A stretch of 64,000 nt of DNA from assembly GCA_028829895.1 (NCBI GenBank), contig CM054177.1, positions 73,432,163 to 73,496,162 on the forward strand, in the 5' to 3' direction. This DNA is from Sinotaia quadrata (taxonomy: Eukaryota > Mollusca > Gastropoda > Architaenioglossa > Viviparidae). Positions 11,481-23,709 of the stretch are shown here, in pieces. The position numbers and the translations under genes are program-made. Each line of letters opens with the position of its first letter. The first letter of the stretch is position 1. The notes under the pieces were generated by a model that ran no database searches, was not told the DNA's origin, and was given only the letters and a program-made list of their open reading frames with translations.

Positions 11481-11641
11481 TCTGAACACACGTAATGCTA
11501 TATTTATAAATTATTAATGAAATTTGCTAAAATAATGCACACGTACTCCCTGTGTACGAGTACCAAGTGTCGTTATGTACACATAAGTAAAACTATATCT
11601 GGTGTATGTATGAGCCTGTACAGTAGATTTGCAAGTGTGTT

Positions 11642-11645
<4 letters not shown>

Positions 11646-11731
<86 letters not shown>
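11646..11731. repeat. (GT)n microsatellite
   Basis: About 42 GT units. Apparent Val-Cys or Thr-His ORFs here are artefacts. Confidence 0.98.
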
Positions 11732-11734
<3 letters not shown>

Positions 11735-12005
11735 ATGAATATTGGATCAGCAAGTGAAAAAATAAATAGAGTGCATTTTAAATTTATTTCAGTTCTAGAT
11801 TCTGTCTGATGCACTGCATACGCACTCTTATTGACAGCGAGTTACACGTGCTAGTGGAGTCATTTAAGGTAACTGTACATATATTAGTAAATGACAAAAT
11901 TATAAGTTATCTGAATTAATTTACTTTTATTGTTAAGCATACAATAACATAATCCTATTGATTGGAAAAGTACACCCGACTTAAATCATTTGTTAGTTTG
12001 CTCGA

Positions 12006-12061
12006 AGTGAAAGTTTTAAATAGTATATATATATATATATATATTATTTAAAACTTTCACT
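12006..12061. repeat. Perfect palindrome with TA-repeat core
   Basis: The arm AGTGAAAGTTTTAAATA (12006-12022) is the exact reverse complement of 12045-12061, separated by a (TA)n core that is itself self-complementary. The whole 56 bp can fold as a nearly perfect cruciform. Confidence 0.95.
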
Positions 12062-12864
12062 CTCAAAAGCGGCTTTGTTTACTATATTTTATTGCGTAGT
12101 GACTGAATAAATTAAGTGTGCTAAAACTCAATACCTCCATCGCCTTCCTACAACAAATTTATTTTGTTGTGTGAGATTTATATGCTGACATTAATTGTTT
12201 GTTAGTAGAGGGATTTAGATATTCATCAATATTATACTGATAACCAAAGCGCCCTTTATTCACTAAAACATTGCTGAATAAAATTACTGCATCATGACCT
12301 TGACCTACTTGCGGCGACTTTGAAATTATCTATCATTTACTTTTATAGGATTTCTTTGCATTTCGATAGATTTGTTATAATTCGTTTCCTTTGCCTAGGT
12401 CTCCAGTGATCCATATAATTCTCTTCTTCCTTTCAAAGCCCAGTACTGGCACACTAGGTCATAGAGATATTTTGTCTGTTGTGTGGCACTATTTTGTGAA
12501 AGGTTTTATGTTTATAAAATAAGGCTGTCCTCATAGTTTTATGTGTTGTAAATCCTTCACGTATGTAACTATATCCTCCCTGTTGTTCACAGCCGTTGTG
12601 CCAAGAAATCATAATGGTGCGTATTTCTAGATATTTCCTTGATGTATGTTATCTACAGTTAGATATGCATTTGCTATGACTCACTTATCTAACAATAAAG
12701 TAGAATTATGCCACTGTGTGACCGTATCCCCTTAATTGAATAATATTAGTTATATGTAACTGTCCATTTCACTTAACTAAAAATCATTTATCTTAACACT
12801 ATATAAGTACATGTTATGAACACAGTTTGACCTGGTCAGCATTATGTCAAGTTGCACATGCTAG
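12062..12864. other. Unannotated DNA
   Basis: The minus strand at about 12390-12480 has a short open stretch (TKYLYDLVCQYWALKGRRELYG then a stop close by). It has no convincing splice sites and the product is unknown. Nothing else recognised. Confidence 0.35.
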
Positions 12865-13060
12865 ATTGAATTGTGTTATATTTATGACAACAATCATTGT
12901 AGATTTTCTTGTGTTATATTTAAGACAACAATCATTGTAGATAGTCATTGTCTTGTGTAATTTTTATGACAACAATCACTGTAAGTAGACTGTCCCGTTA
13001 TAGTTATGACAACAGTTATTGTAGATAGATTGACATGTGTCATATTTATAACAATCTCTT
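12865..13060. repeat. Degenerate minisatellite, about 45-60 bp x 4
   Basis: Four imperfect copies of a unit containing GTGTTATATTTATGACAACA and ATTGTAGAT. Confidence 0.85.
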
Positions 13061-13330
13061 CTACCAGTGTCAGAACTTGCAAACCTGCTATGGTTGCTCC
13101 CTACAAACTGTGTACATGTATATCGTACTGAAATTGTTATAGAACATAAGAGAAAATAAAGACATAAAGAGTAAACAACCTCAAACTAGACTGAGATGGC
13201 CTTTTCTGCGTGCCTCTAATGAGAAAGCTGAAAACTTGTTTGCTTCTTTCAAAAGGGTTTCTTAATCCTTACTTCAGCCAGAGTCAATGAATATCAGTGA
13301 CATTTTCATTAAATTTAATCAGTCACATAC

Positions 13331-13435
13331 CGGTCCTTTTGTAATGTCCTTGTTAGCATTTCTTCCACAACGGCATGCTTCACAGTTCAGGTAGTATCCA
13401 TAGAGCAGAGACGAATCAGCTTTATTAGCAAATTT
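13331..13435 (-). CDS. Candidate internal coding exon, product unknown
   Basis: The minus strand has a pyrimidine-rich acceptor (TTTTCATCTCCTAG) and the donor GGACCG|GTATGTGA, bounding exactly 105 bp (35 codons, phase 0 in and out). Only one of the three frames is open, and it reads KFANKADSSLLYGYY, then LNCEACRCGRNANKD, then ITKGP. The CEACRCG cluster could be a zinc- or disulfide-type cysteine motif. No family recognised. It sits in non-repetitive DNA, with other minus-strand exon candidates at 10.5, 32.8 and 35.4 kb, so it could belong to a long-intron host gene. Confidence 0.5.
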
Positions 13436-14811
13436 CTAGGAGATGAAAATACAATGAAGCCTTATGTTCACTGGTACAGTGAAGCCTTATGTTCAGTGGA
13501 ACTCTTTCGACTTAAGTACTGTATCCTTTCCAAACTAGTTGGACCACTGCATCTTATGAAGAAATTTCAATACACTGCAACAGTGATTGGTTCTCAGGAA
13601 AAAAAATAACCTATCACATAGTTCCACTTCTCCAGTCTCCACACGCTTCCGGTTTACAGCCGAACACATACTTTCTCTTGTCTTCTATATGCTTCACTCT
13701 GATACCTGTCCCCAAATACCTTTCTGATCTCATATGTCAACTCTCCCTCTAGAAGCTGTTACAGATTGATGCTTGCCCGCACACACGCACTCTCGAACGG
13801 CCTCACAGGAACACATTGCTATGTAGACGTAGATTAATAGATGCATTTTCTGCTAACCTAAAAGAACATGAAACCGATCAAAACATTTAATTTTAACAAA
13901 GTACATACATTATTTATCTCTCATCTCACACATTTCAATTAAAGTTCACTCAACGCAAGTAGTGCAACTACAAATTTCCAGAAGAAATGCTTGAACAACA
14001 AAAGCAAACAGAAATTTAAGCATTGTCACTCGGAGTTACATCAGAATTCCCATCGTAATTGAATGAAAGTTTATGGAGGCTATGGCTACTGGGTGGAGGG
14101 CGGGAGGAACTTAAAAGAATTTCATGTGCCATAACATGTACAGAAACAGATTTGATAATATTTAGCAATACAGTACACACATAATTAATAAAATAAAGTT
14201 AGTGACGAAATCTATCACTTAACTTTCAAATTACCTGTAGTACAAAGGAATGTATAATAAGCGTTTTAGTTATATTCTCTGAAATAAGCATTCAGAAAGA
14301 GTTCAGATTTAATTATAATTGATATGACACTAATGTTCAAAATACCCGATTGCCTCCCTTGACTGTTATTATCAAAACAGGTGGAAAACCATGAACGACC
14401 AAAATAAATTTTAAAAATATATAATGCTGTCGAGGCCAAAGCCATATTTTTGTGACAGGGACCAAATTTATTGTCAAAACTACAGGACACTAAAAGGCAA
14501 TTAGGAATCAAGTGCCGACCTCTGTCACTAGAGCATGATGTTGGTTTACTACTGGGTAATCTGCTCGCTCCCACATAAAGAAAATAATAATGGCATTTAC
14601 TGGGATTGAAAAATTGTGACAGAAGTCGTCTGCAACGGAAATGTAGTCAATAGGAGAAAACATAAAAAAAAAAACCTACACAAATTCACCAACGTGAATA
14701 ACAGTTTGTGGAGATTCCGAATCACAAATGAAACATTTCTTTTCCTCCAAAAGGGAGAAATTAAGTCAGCTTTCAAAAGTTCCTGGTTTTAGAAAGTGCC
14801 GGTTATGCAAA
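13436..14811. other. Unannotated DNA
   Basis: Holds a short duplication at about 13453-13500 (TGAAGCCTTATGTTCA twice) and a 102-codon minus ORF (14266-14574) that is not recognised and lacks clear splice sites. Confidence 0.4.
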
Positions 14812-15150
14812 AGGCGATATTTCAGTTCTGGCTGGGAGATAGATACACAGTGCAGGGTTGGGGAGAGTAAAGATTTCAGTTCTGTCTGGGAGATAGATAC
14901 ACAGTGCAGGGTTGGGGAGGGTAAAGATTTCAGTTCTGACTGGGAGATAAATACACAGTGCAGGGTTAGGGAGAGTAAAGATTTTAGTTCTGGTTGGGAG
15001 ATAGATACACAGTGCAGGGTTGGGGAGAGTAAAGATTTCAGTAGGCTGGGAGATAGATACACAGTACAGGCTTGGGGAGAGTAAATATTTCAGTTCTGGC
15101 TGGAGATAGATACACAGTGGGGAGATACAGTGCAGGTTTGGGGAAAGTAA
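14812..15150. repeat. Minisatellite, 54-bp (18-codon) unit
   Basis: The unit starts GGGAGATAGATACACAGTGC, with starts at 14834, 14888, 14942 and 14996 (period exactly 54). Later units are shortened to 52 bp or less. Because 54 is a multiple of three and the unit lacks stops, ORFs of 98-131 codons open on both strands at once (for example plus strand WEIDTQCRVGESKDFSS repeated). A translated product is not supported. Confidence 0.9.
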
Positions 15151-15227
15151 AGGTTTCGGGTAAAATGAGTGGATTTTCTTACAGAGAGCAACGGTCAATA
15201 ATTTGCTCTTGCAGTCGGATTAGATAC

Positions 15228-15604
<377 letters not shown>

Positions 15605-16983
15605 TTTCCAACTCGTTCAAAGTGACAAAATGTTTTTGAGACTTAGGTGATAATCCAAACGCATGCCAAATACTGCATTGTGATGTAAAATGAAATTTAA
15701 ATAAATGACGTTTTTCAGCAAATAAAATGCCCACTGGAAGTGTTTGACACCACGACGCCGTGTAAAGGAGCGATAAATGCATTGCTTAAATTATAAAAGC
15801 AGACCCCAAATATGATTTCTCGTTGCACCCACCTTTTCTGTTCATCAGGACAAATTCAAACAATACTGCCACCAATATTAACAACAGCATATTGAAACTT
15901 ACCCAAAACGATCTCTTCTGAATATATGAATTGCAACGCATTCTTTTATCTTCCGCTTTTTGATTTAATCTCATGGTCAAATGTTTAAAAGAAATTATTT
16001 TTCACATGATTTTGTAATTATCAGATTTTATTTTATACCAGTCATTGTTATCTACCTGTATTCTTTCTAAGATTATACTGCAATAAGAAGAACGATCTAA
16101 TTCATTGCATAAAATATGTCTTTTTAATGCATAAAGGGGTATTGTAATCTAAGTTAAGCTAAGACTGAAAAATCAAAAACATTTTGGCAGTGAATTATTT
16201 GGCCAAATTCGATATTTATTTTCATTGAGAAAACGAATCGAAATATTGAATGCTATTCTGACGTAAATATACCACAAAATGTTTATCTAGAAGTGCTCTG
16301 TTTTAATTTGCTACCGTTTTAAATTTTTGTTCATGTAAGGCTTCTTTGCTCCTGTTACAGGGCTGTCTCATTACTGGAAATAATACGTGTATTAATTACC
16401 ATAATACGTCATAAAAGAGGCGTGCGTGCTTGGTTTTGAAATCAAGTACATGACGTAATCTTGTTTACGTAGAGGATCGTGGTACATAAAATGGATTAAT
16501 TTATAGAATTAGTCTGTTTTTCAGAAGGTAGTTAGATGGAACAACACGTATTTATTTAAGTAGAAGAGAGAGGGAGGGGTTCCTTGAAATAGTTCGGGGT
16601 AGGTTATTTTAGGTGGATTAATGTAATTTTGTGATTTATGAGAAAGTGGGATAAAGAGAGAGTAGTGTAGTATTGCTAGAGTAGCTGTGAGAAAATGGGT
16701 AGATCAAGATTTTATTAAGCGTTTGTGGTCATTGGTTATCCACTGTACATTGTGGTGCTCTGTGAAATGTCTGGGCACCTCATTACAGTTACTTTTTCTG
16801 TGTTGGAGTAGAGGGTAGGGAAAAGTTCAAGGCTAGCTAATACAATTCCAAGAAGAAATAAAACACATTAAAAGAAATCAAAATGTAACTAGTTTGATAT
16901 AACAGTAGTTCCATATTAACAGAAAAGATTAGGAAAATGTAGTTCAAACAATGCTGTTTGACAAGTAATAACAAAGCATTTCC
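15605..16983. other. Unannotated AT-rich DNA
   Basis: No supported feature. The short minus ORFs at 15591-15980 and 16837-17022 are not recognised. Confidence 0.5.
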
Positions 16984-17206
16984 AAAAACAATACTGATTA
17001 CCTGTTGTTCAGAAAAAAACAATACTGATTACCTGTTGTTCAGAAAAAAACAATACTGATTACCTGTTGTTCAGAAAAAAACAATACTGATTACCTGTTG
17101 TTCAGAAAAAAACAATACTGATTACCTGTTGTTCAGAAAAAATCAATACTGATTACCTGTTGTTCAGAAAAAAACAATACTGATTACCTGTTGTTCAGAA
17201 AAAAAA
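16984..17206. repeat. Minisatellite, 31-bp unit x 7
   Basis: The unit contains CAATACTGATTACCTGTTGT and a poly-A run, with starts at 17010, 17041, 17072 and so on (period 31). Nearly identical copies. Confidence 0.97.
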
Positions 17207-17255
17207 CAAAACCTCTCCACACACAACAACACTGTTTGCATGTTGTCTAGTGATA

Positions 17256-17495
17256 ACACCGCCACTCCACAAATATGGTTTTGTATTGCCTACTGACGAA
17301 AATGCCACTCCACAAATATGGTTTTGTATTGCCTACTGACGAAAATGCCACTCCACAAATACGGTTTTGTATTGCCTACTGACGAAAATGCCACTCCACA
17401 AATATGGTTTTGTATTGCCTACTGACGAAAATGCCACTCCACAAATATGGTTTTGTATTGCCTACTGACGAAAATGCCACTCCACAAACTCTAGG
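17256..17495. repeat. Minisatellite, 43-bp unit x 5.5
   Basis: The unit contains ACTCCACAAATATGGTTTTG then TGCCTACTGACGAAAATGCC. Copies are nearly identical. Confidence 0.97.
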
Positions 17496-17559
17496 CTTTA
17501 TAAATTGTCCAGTAATTAAAGTCAGTGCACAAAAAATAGCTTTGGCACGTTGTAGGTAG

Positions 17560-17930
17560 CAACATCGCAACTCTGCTAAAACATGTTGTATAATCTTGTC
17601 CAGGTAATGACGAAACTACTCCACAAACACTACCTTTTGTGTTTAACGGTTACATCACAACTCTGCTAAAACATGTTGTATAATCTTGTCCAGGTAATGA
17701 CGAAACTACTCCACAAACACTACCTTTTGTGTTTAACGGTTACATCACAACTCTGCTAAAACATGTTGTATAATCTTGTCTAGGTAATGACGAAACTACT
17801 CCACAAACACTACCTTTTGTGTTTAACGGTTACATCACAACTCTGCTAAAACATGTTGTATAATCTTGTCCAGGTAATAACGAAACTACTCCACAAACAC
17901 TACCTTTTGTGTTTAACGGTTACATCGCAA
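17560..17930. repeat. 90-bp higher-order repeat x 4 built from two ~45-bp monomers
   Basis: AACTCTGCTAAAACATGTTG recurs at 17569, 17659, 17749 and 17839 (period 90). Each 90-bp unit splits into two halves that both resemble the 43-bp monomer of the adjacent array: one keeps ACTCCACAAAC...CTTTTGT, the other ends TAATGACGAAAC. It looks like a dimeric higher-order unit. Confidence 0.9.
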
Positions 17931-18589
17931 CAATCGACAGGAGCAGAAGTGAAGAGTGGGAAGGAAACAATCACGGCCAAACCACGATTAAGACCTACCG
18001 TCAGTGAACTGTGACAGAATTAAATGGATCATTAACATTGTATGGCTTTATTGAAATTGATGATATTGGTGATTTTATTAATTTTCAGAGATGGGTAAGA
18101 AATGATTCATAAACCAGGAAATCCTGATGGAATATAATAGGGTCCAAGTCCAACTCCACTGGCTCTCAGTCACGTTCTTAGCGAGTATAAAGTGGAGTCA
18201 GCCCAGCCACTTAGTTTATGGGGAGCACTTCCTGCAATTTCGCACTCAGCCCAATCAGACTACACCAAGAGATGGCCACCGCAATTTTGCTGATTGGTCG
18301 CACTAATCTGTGGTTACAAATTCGTGTAATTCTTTTGAGCATATTTTTTTCTTTTTCATTATATTTTAATCGTAGATCATTAAGGTCTCTGAACGCTTAA
18401 TTATTAGTGCATATGTAACTGTAACTGAATGCAACTTCACACTTTGCGTTATCGTCAACTTTAATAGAGTGCATTTGTCATTTATATCCAGTGTTTACTG
18501 TCTGGAGCACTAGAATAAAATTATAGACACAACAAACGTAAGACTGTCGCCCTATTAATTATTGCAGAACATAAAACACTACTTACGTT
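17931..18589. other. Unannotated DNA with paired CCAAT boxes
   Basis: CCAATCAG (about 18250) and its inverse CTGATTGG (about 18289) lie 40 bp apart, a promoter-like arrangement. No downstream gene was recognised. Confidence 0.35.
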
Positions 18590-18870
18590 TAGGTTTTATG
18601 TGTGCAGTAATAAAAAAAACTCCATACAAAACTAACATTTTTATGTATGCAGTAATAATAAAAACTCCATACAAAACTAACATTTTTATTTATGCAATAA
18701 TAAAAACGCTACTGTGTTTAAAAAATACAAAACTAACGTTTATGCTTTGCAGTTAATAAAACAGCTAACCTATTAAAAAAGCAAACTAACATTTTATGTT
18801 GTGAGATAATAAAAGTGCTGCTCTACAAGCAATATAAGTTGACGTATTTTAAATTAATAACACCGCTCCT
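18590..18870. repeat. Degenerate ~45-bp minisatellite related to the 17.3-17.9 kb arrays
   Basis: Units contain ACTCCATACAAAACTAACAT, matching ACTCCACAAACACTACC of the higher-order array in layout and length. The two clearest copies are 45 bp apart (18620, 18665) and later ones are diverged. Confidence 0.75.
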
Positions 18871-18954
18871 CATACAGTAAATATCGAAATCTGTTTATTA
18901 AAATCACATTCTCCAATTTATATATTTTGTAAGCCGTAGGGTATTACTTACACA

Positions 18955-19085
18955 ACAATAATACAATGAACTGTTGTTTAAGGCCATGTTTATACTAACT
19001 TGAGTGAATTCAAAACCTTGCAATAATGCAATGGACTTTGTTTAAGACTAAGTTTATACAACTTTAAGTGAATATCAAGCTTTGC
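18955..19085. repeat. Tandem duplication, about 64 bp x 2
   Basis: The segment with CAATAATACAATGAACT...TTTATACTAACTTGAGTGAA is repeated at 64 bp with about 20% divergence. Confidence 0.8.
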
Positions 19086-19200
19086 AATAGTTCATGTGCA
19101 ACTTAGTTCATAGGACGTACAAAGACCTGACGTCACCTGAAGCAAACTGAAATAAGCATTCACAGAATTTGACTTTGAGCTTTGAAAGATTTGTGATTAC

Positions 19201-19471
19201 GCACACGTTGATAACGCGTTGAAATGATATGACAAGAAGGGTTCTGATGAATAGCTAAAATGCAATGGCACACGTTGATAACGCGTTGAAATGACATGAC
19301 AAGAAGGGTTCTGATGAATAGCTAAAATGCAATGGCACACGTTGATAACGCGTTGAAATGACATGACAAGAAGGGTTCTGATGAATAGTTAAAATGCAGT
19401 GGCACACGTTGATAACGCGTTGAAATGACATGACAAGAAGGGTTCTGATGAATAGCTAAAATGCAATGGCA
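19201..19471. repeat. Minisatellite, 67-bp unit x 4
   Basis: GCACACGTTGATAACGCGTT starts at 19201, 19268, 19335 and 19402. Units are almost identical. Confidence 0.98.
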
Positions 19472-19891
19472 CGCAGACTGAACTATGGCCAAAAGAGCGT
19501 TAGGGTCTTCACGTTTATTGTATAGTTAAAAAATATCGTCACGTGACACGTAGAGCGTGCACTAAAGGAGACTTTCTGTGTAGTTCACAGATCGTCATCT
19601 CATAGCCTGTCGCAAGTGCTTATTGGCGTGTGCTGATTGTTTCCGTAATGAAATATCACAGAAACAGTTTTTGGATCTATGACATTTAAAAATAGTTGAG
19701 GCATACATAGTGCAATATGACGGAATTAATTTATTACGTAACACGAATGCTTTCTTTTAGTGAGTAACATGACTGATTTAATTTATTACATAACATGACT
19801 GATTTAATGTATTACATAACTGATTTGGTATTAAATAATCTTTATGCATGTCAAGACACACGAGGAAAGGCAACTTAAGAGTTCAGGAAGA

Positions 19892-19927
<36 letters not shown>

Positions 19928-20542
19928 GAAGCGCCATACACTCCTCACATGATTAGAGAAAAAAAAATGCAATTCAAACTAATTCATGAAAATTCAGAGA
20001 TAGCACGATTTCCAAGGTTGTTTTTTCTGAACTCACCACCAAGTAATTACCTTATTTTTGTGTTGCCTATAGCTTACTCTGCCCTAGCAAGCTGCTAATT
20101 GTCATGCTAATAGTAAGTAACTTAAGAAAGAAAAATACACGGAAATCGTGAGTGAAAATTAAAAGCTATTGGAAGCAGATAGAAGACTGAAAGTGTGGTG
20201 GTGGAATTCAATCATGTCAGCACTTCAGGTTAAAAGAAAATGAAAGAGAAAAAGGAATAATTTCTTACTAATTTGAATTGGAGGTGTATATTTGTAATGT
20301 CTTTTAGGTCTTTTAAATTAGGGCACTGGATACATTTCAAAATTGAAAGAAACCGCATGCGATGGAAACCAGAAGATCGTTGTAAGCAAAGCTCCCTTAG
20401 AGGGAATCTTGGTTGTAAATATCTTCTCAAGGTCATGAAGTCATCAGAAAAACACGAGATAAACAATTTCACAAATAAGAAGTCAGCTCTAATTTACCGA
20501 TAAGAATCTCCACTCGGTAGACTTCTAAGAACAAATAACTTT
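19472..20542. other. Unannotated DNA with (CA)n
   Basis: Contains a CA array (19894-19926) and a small CATGACTGATTTAAT duplication near 19770. The overlapping 76-84 codon ORFs at 20230-20503 and 19844-20098 are not recognised. Confidence 0.4.
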
Positions 20543-20689
20543 GGTACAGAAGACACACAAAGATGAAAGACTACTATGGTACAGACGACACACAAAGACT
20601 ACTATGGTACAGACGACACACAAAGACTACTATGGTACAGACGACACAAAGACTACTATGGTACAGACGACACAAAGACTACTATGGGT
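20543..20689. repeat. Minisatellite, 26-28-bp unit x 5
   Basis: GGTACAGACGACACAAAGAC units start at 20578, 20606, 20634 and 20660. The last copies lack one CA, so the period drops from 28 to 26. Confidence 0.95.
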
Positions 20690-21402
20690 CATTAAATGGT
20701 AAGAGCGAAACAGGCATTAGTTTCTTGCCGATAATCTTTTGGTCCAGTATTTCATCCGAAAAAAAAAGGCAAACACAGAAAAATCGACTTGAAACTCGGC
20801 ACCATCTAGAACGCCAAGCGAAATTTGGAATACTAAATATGTGTCCTTGTAATTATTTCTTGAACCTTTTTACAGTAACCTGTTAAAAGCATTTACACTT
20901 GTTCTCCCACATCCCTAAGCAAACATACACGTTTGTACATATGCAAACAGAAACTCACTCAGGGCACTAGCTCGTCTGCACACACCAACGCCTGCATACA
21001 CATACAGAAGCACACTTGCACACATATACACAATATATAAGGTCATTATTACAAATGCACAAACATAAACAAGTGTTTCTTACTGAAACAAAAGTCATGG
21101 CCACACTCATGTACCCACGCATCTGCTTCACATAGCCAGACACAAACACAAGCTTCCTAATACACACACCTGCTTTTCATAGACAAAAACACAAGCTTAT
21201 TAACACACATACCTACATATGCTTCTCATTTAAAGACACACATACACACAAGCTCATGGCGACACAAACATGCACTTTCCAGATTCACATAGGTACACAT
21301 ACAGTACACTCATGATCAAACGCATATACACACTTGCCTCACACAGAAGCAAGGAAAGTGAGCTTAGGGCACAACAAGCCTTTACCGTAGGAGATGTAAC
21401 GT
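20690..21402. other. CA-rich unannotated DNA
   Basis: From 20920 to 21330 the plus strand is rich in scattered ACACACA and ACACAAGCTT, a decayed simple repeat. No gene seen. Confidence 0.5.
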
Positions 21403-23084
21403 TAACACATGTGGCGGAGTAAATGTGCCTGTCCCTATTTATAAACATAGTTGTCATATAATTTGTAAATGAGAACGTGATGTGACCATAGGGTACTGAA
21501 CATGACAATATTTTTGTAAGTACCAGAGCTAAACAACTTAGGTAAAGAATAGGCTAGATTTTGCTGATGCAATCCAACCCAGTTCCAAGAGGATGAATAG
21601 TTTTTCTGACTAATAGTCTCACACTTGTTCATAACAAATTCATCCAAAATGGGACAGACCAAAACTTACCTGGTGAAGAAAGTTCTATATACTAATCACT
21701 TTGATTTTGACGTAACTCAAGTCCTGTCACAAAGTCAATCGTTAACTGACTGATAAGGAAAGAATAGATTTAGATATATTTCCTTACATGTTTGTTATTG
21801 ATCTATGATTTGAAGTGGAGAATGACTTTTGTAATTGAGCCATTATTTTTATGTTCGCTAATTTGTCTACATTATTTTTGTAAATTTTGATTGATGATAT
21901 TTTTATTATGTTGTGTGTGTATCGGATAATTAATATCGTTGCAGGATTTGTAAGTTGAGAATGCGTGTAAGGATTTGTAAGTTGAGATTGTGTGTAAGTG
22001 AGAAAGGAGATTAGAGATTAAATATGACTCAAACTTAGCACTGCCCTTAATTTGACGTTTGCTAAAAGGATAATGCTTTTTTAGACGTTTTGTAACCTTG
22101 TATTCATTTCACATTACAGTGAATACTGTACTCTACTGGATCAAGTTAGTGTGTGAATTCAACATTGCCGTTGAACGTATCAGTAAAGGTTTGCTGTAAG
22201 TTGATTGTTGTGAATTATTCTCTTTGAGAGTCAATATGATGGAAATTAATGTTTGAGTTTGGTCTCGCGAATGCACTAAGAATTTTGAACATGTCTGCTT
22301 AGATAGCACTCACGAGGATTCTAAAATAGTCCTCACAAAGTGCTCGGATAGCGCATGCGAAGTTCTGGACGATTCTCCATGGTGTGCATCGAAGATTCTG
22401 GAACAATTGTGTAATTTTTCTAGAAACATGAACCATCATCTAATAAAAATGAATGACCTTTTGCAAACCACGTGAGAGTGAATATTTGCCAGAGACAGCT
22501 GTCATCATTAAAACGTTTATGCAAATTGACTATACTTATCTCTCTAAAACTCCACTCTCATTACTATGATGAAAGCACTTCGGTGAATTGATTATTTATA
22601 TATGTTTACTTGACTGCTTTTGTCCATGCTAGGATAAACTAAATAAGTGTCACACATTTAATCAAACATTGTTGTGAAATGATCTAAATGTCATCTTTCT
22701 TTTGATTATATTCTTATGTACATTTGATTGTTGATTTAATAAATTTATTAAATTAATTACCCTTCTTGCACATATATTTAACGTTATGTTGGAGTAATAA
22801 TGGTTGGATTGGGGCTCGTTAAATATAAATAAATGCCTGATTTTTATTACTCCTTTAGTAAGAAGTTTATACCTGCAGAAACATTATACGAAAGTAAAAC
22901 GTCTATTTTATTATTGTGTAAAGAATACAGTTTTACGACATCCTTATAATCTGCCAAGTGAGAGATATGTTGGTCTTGTGTGAGGTTTATTAAAAACTAT
23001 AAATTAAAATTCTCGATTACTTGTACTTAGATATGTATCATTAGTTAATAAATAATAACAAGTGAAGGGTGCCCAGATGTGTCA
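21403..23084 (-). mobile_element. Family A dispersed repeat, near-full-length (copy A2)
   Basis: Read on the minus strand it begins TGACACATCTGGGCACCC and passes the conserved CTCTCACTTGG, AACTTCTTACTAAAGG and TAACGAGCCCCAATCC blocks. It continues through a middle with CTCAACTTACAAATCCTGCA, then TCAAAGTGATTAGTATATAG and TTGTTATGAACAAGTGTGAG, and ends in CACATTTACTCCGCCACATG. The same order is seen in the copy at 40.2-41.8 kb. The outermost bases (TGACACATCTGGG at one end, TAACACATGTGGC at the other) form a short imperfect inverted repeat. No transposase is encoded, so the element is non-autonomous. Confidence 0.8.
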
Positions 23085-23709
23085 CAATACATGAATGAAT
23101 CAAAGTGAACTGAATAAAAGCAGTTTTAATATTAAAAATTGTTGAATAAAGTGTGAAGAAGGAAAGGTAGATATAAGTGAAGGGGTTAAGGGAATTTTAT
23201 ATTATTACCAAATAAATAGAAAGCGTAAAACTTACTTCCGATTAATATTTTTATTCAATTCCTTTCCATTGAATTTTATCCAATGGAAAAGACCTACTTT
23301 TTACATTTTTTACTGGAAAACGTTTTTTATTGTTTTATTTTATTTCAGTGCAAGATAACATGCAATTTATTTTAATATCCTTCTATGAGTGCCTTTGTAG
23401 ATTTTGGCATGTGCATGCACGAAATGTGTGCATCGGTTGAGTTGGCGATCATGAAACGCGAACTCTCCACCGTGTCATTTTTGTCGTGAGTATCGATAGA
23501 TAAGACGTGATTTTTATCGAAACTTTGATCGAATTAAAATCTGGTGGCTGGAAGAAATGGAAAGGTGGTAGAGTTCACACGTGGAGCGAAAGGAAAGGGG
23601 AGAGCATCTTCCTGAGAAATAATGTTATCTTTTCATTGCGTACTATATGCCTGAGATATTTGTGAAGCCCCTTTGCGTGAAAGTGGATAATTTATGTATA
23701 TTTTTGCAG
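23085..23709. other. Unannotated DNA
   Basis: Locally GC-richer at 23400-23680. It includes a possible donor, TTTTGTC|GTGAGTATC, near 23485. No frame recognised. Confidence 0.35.

Noticed and set aside
11514..11814. Thr-His and Val-Cys repeat ORFs on both strands
   Set aside because: Translations of the GT/CA array.
16984..17206. Repeated splice-like CAACAG|GTAATC sites
   Set aside because: They recur once per minisatellite unit (on the minus strand) and have no coding frame between them.
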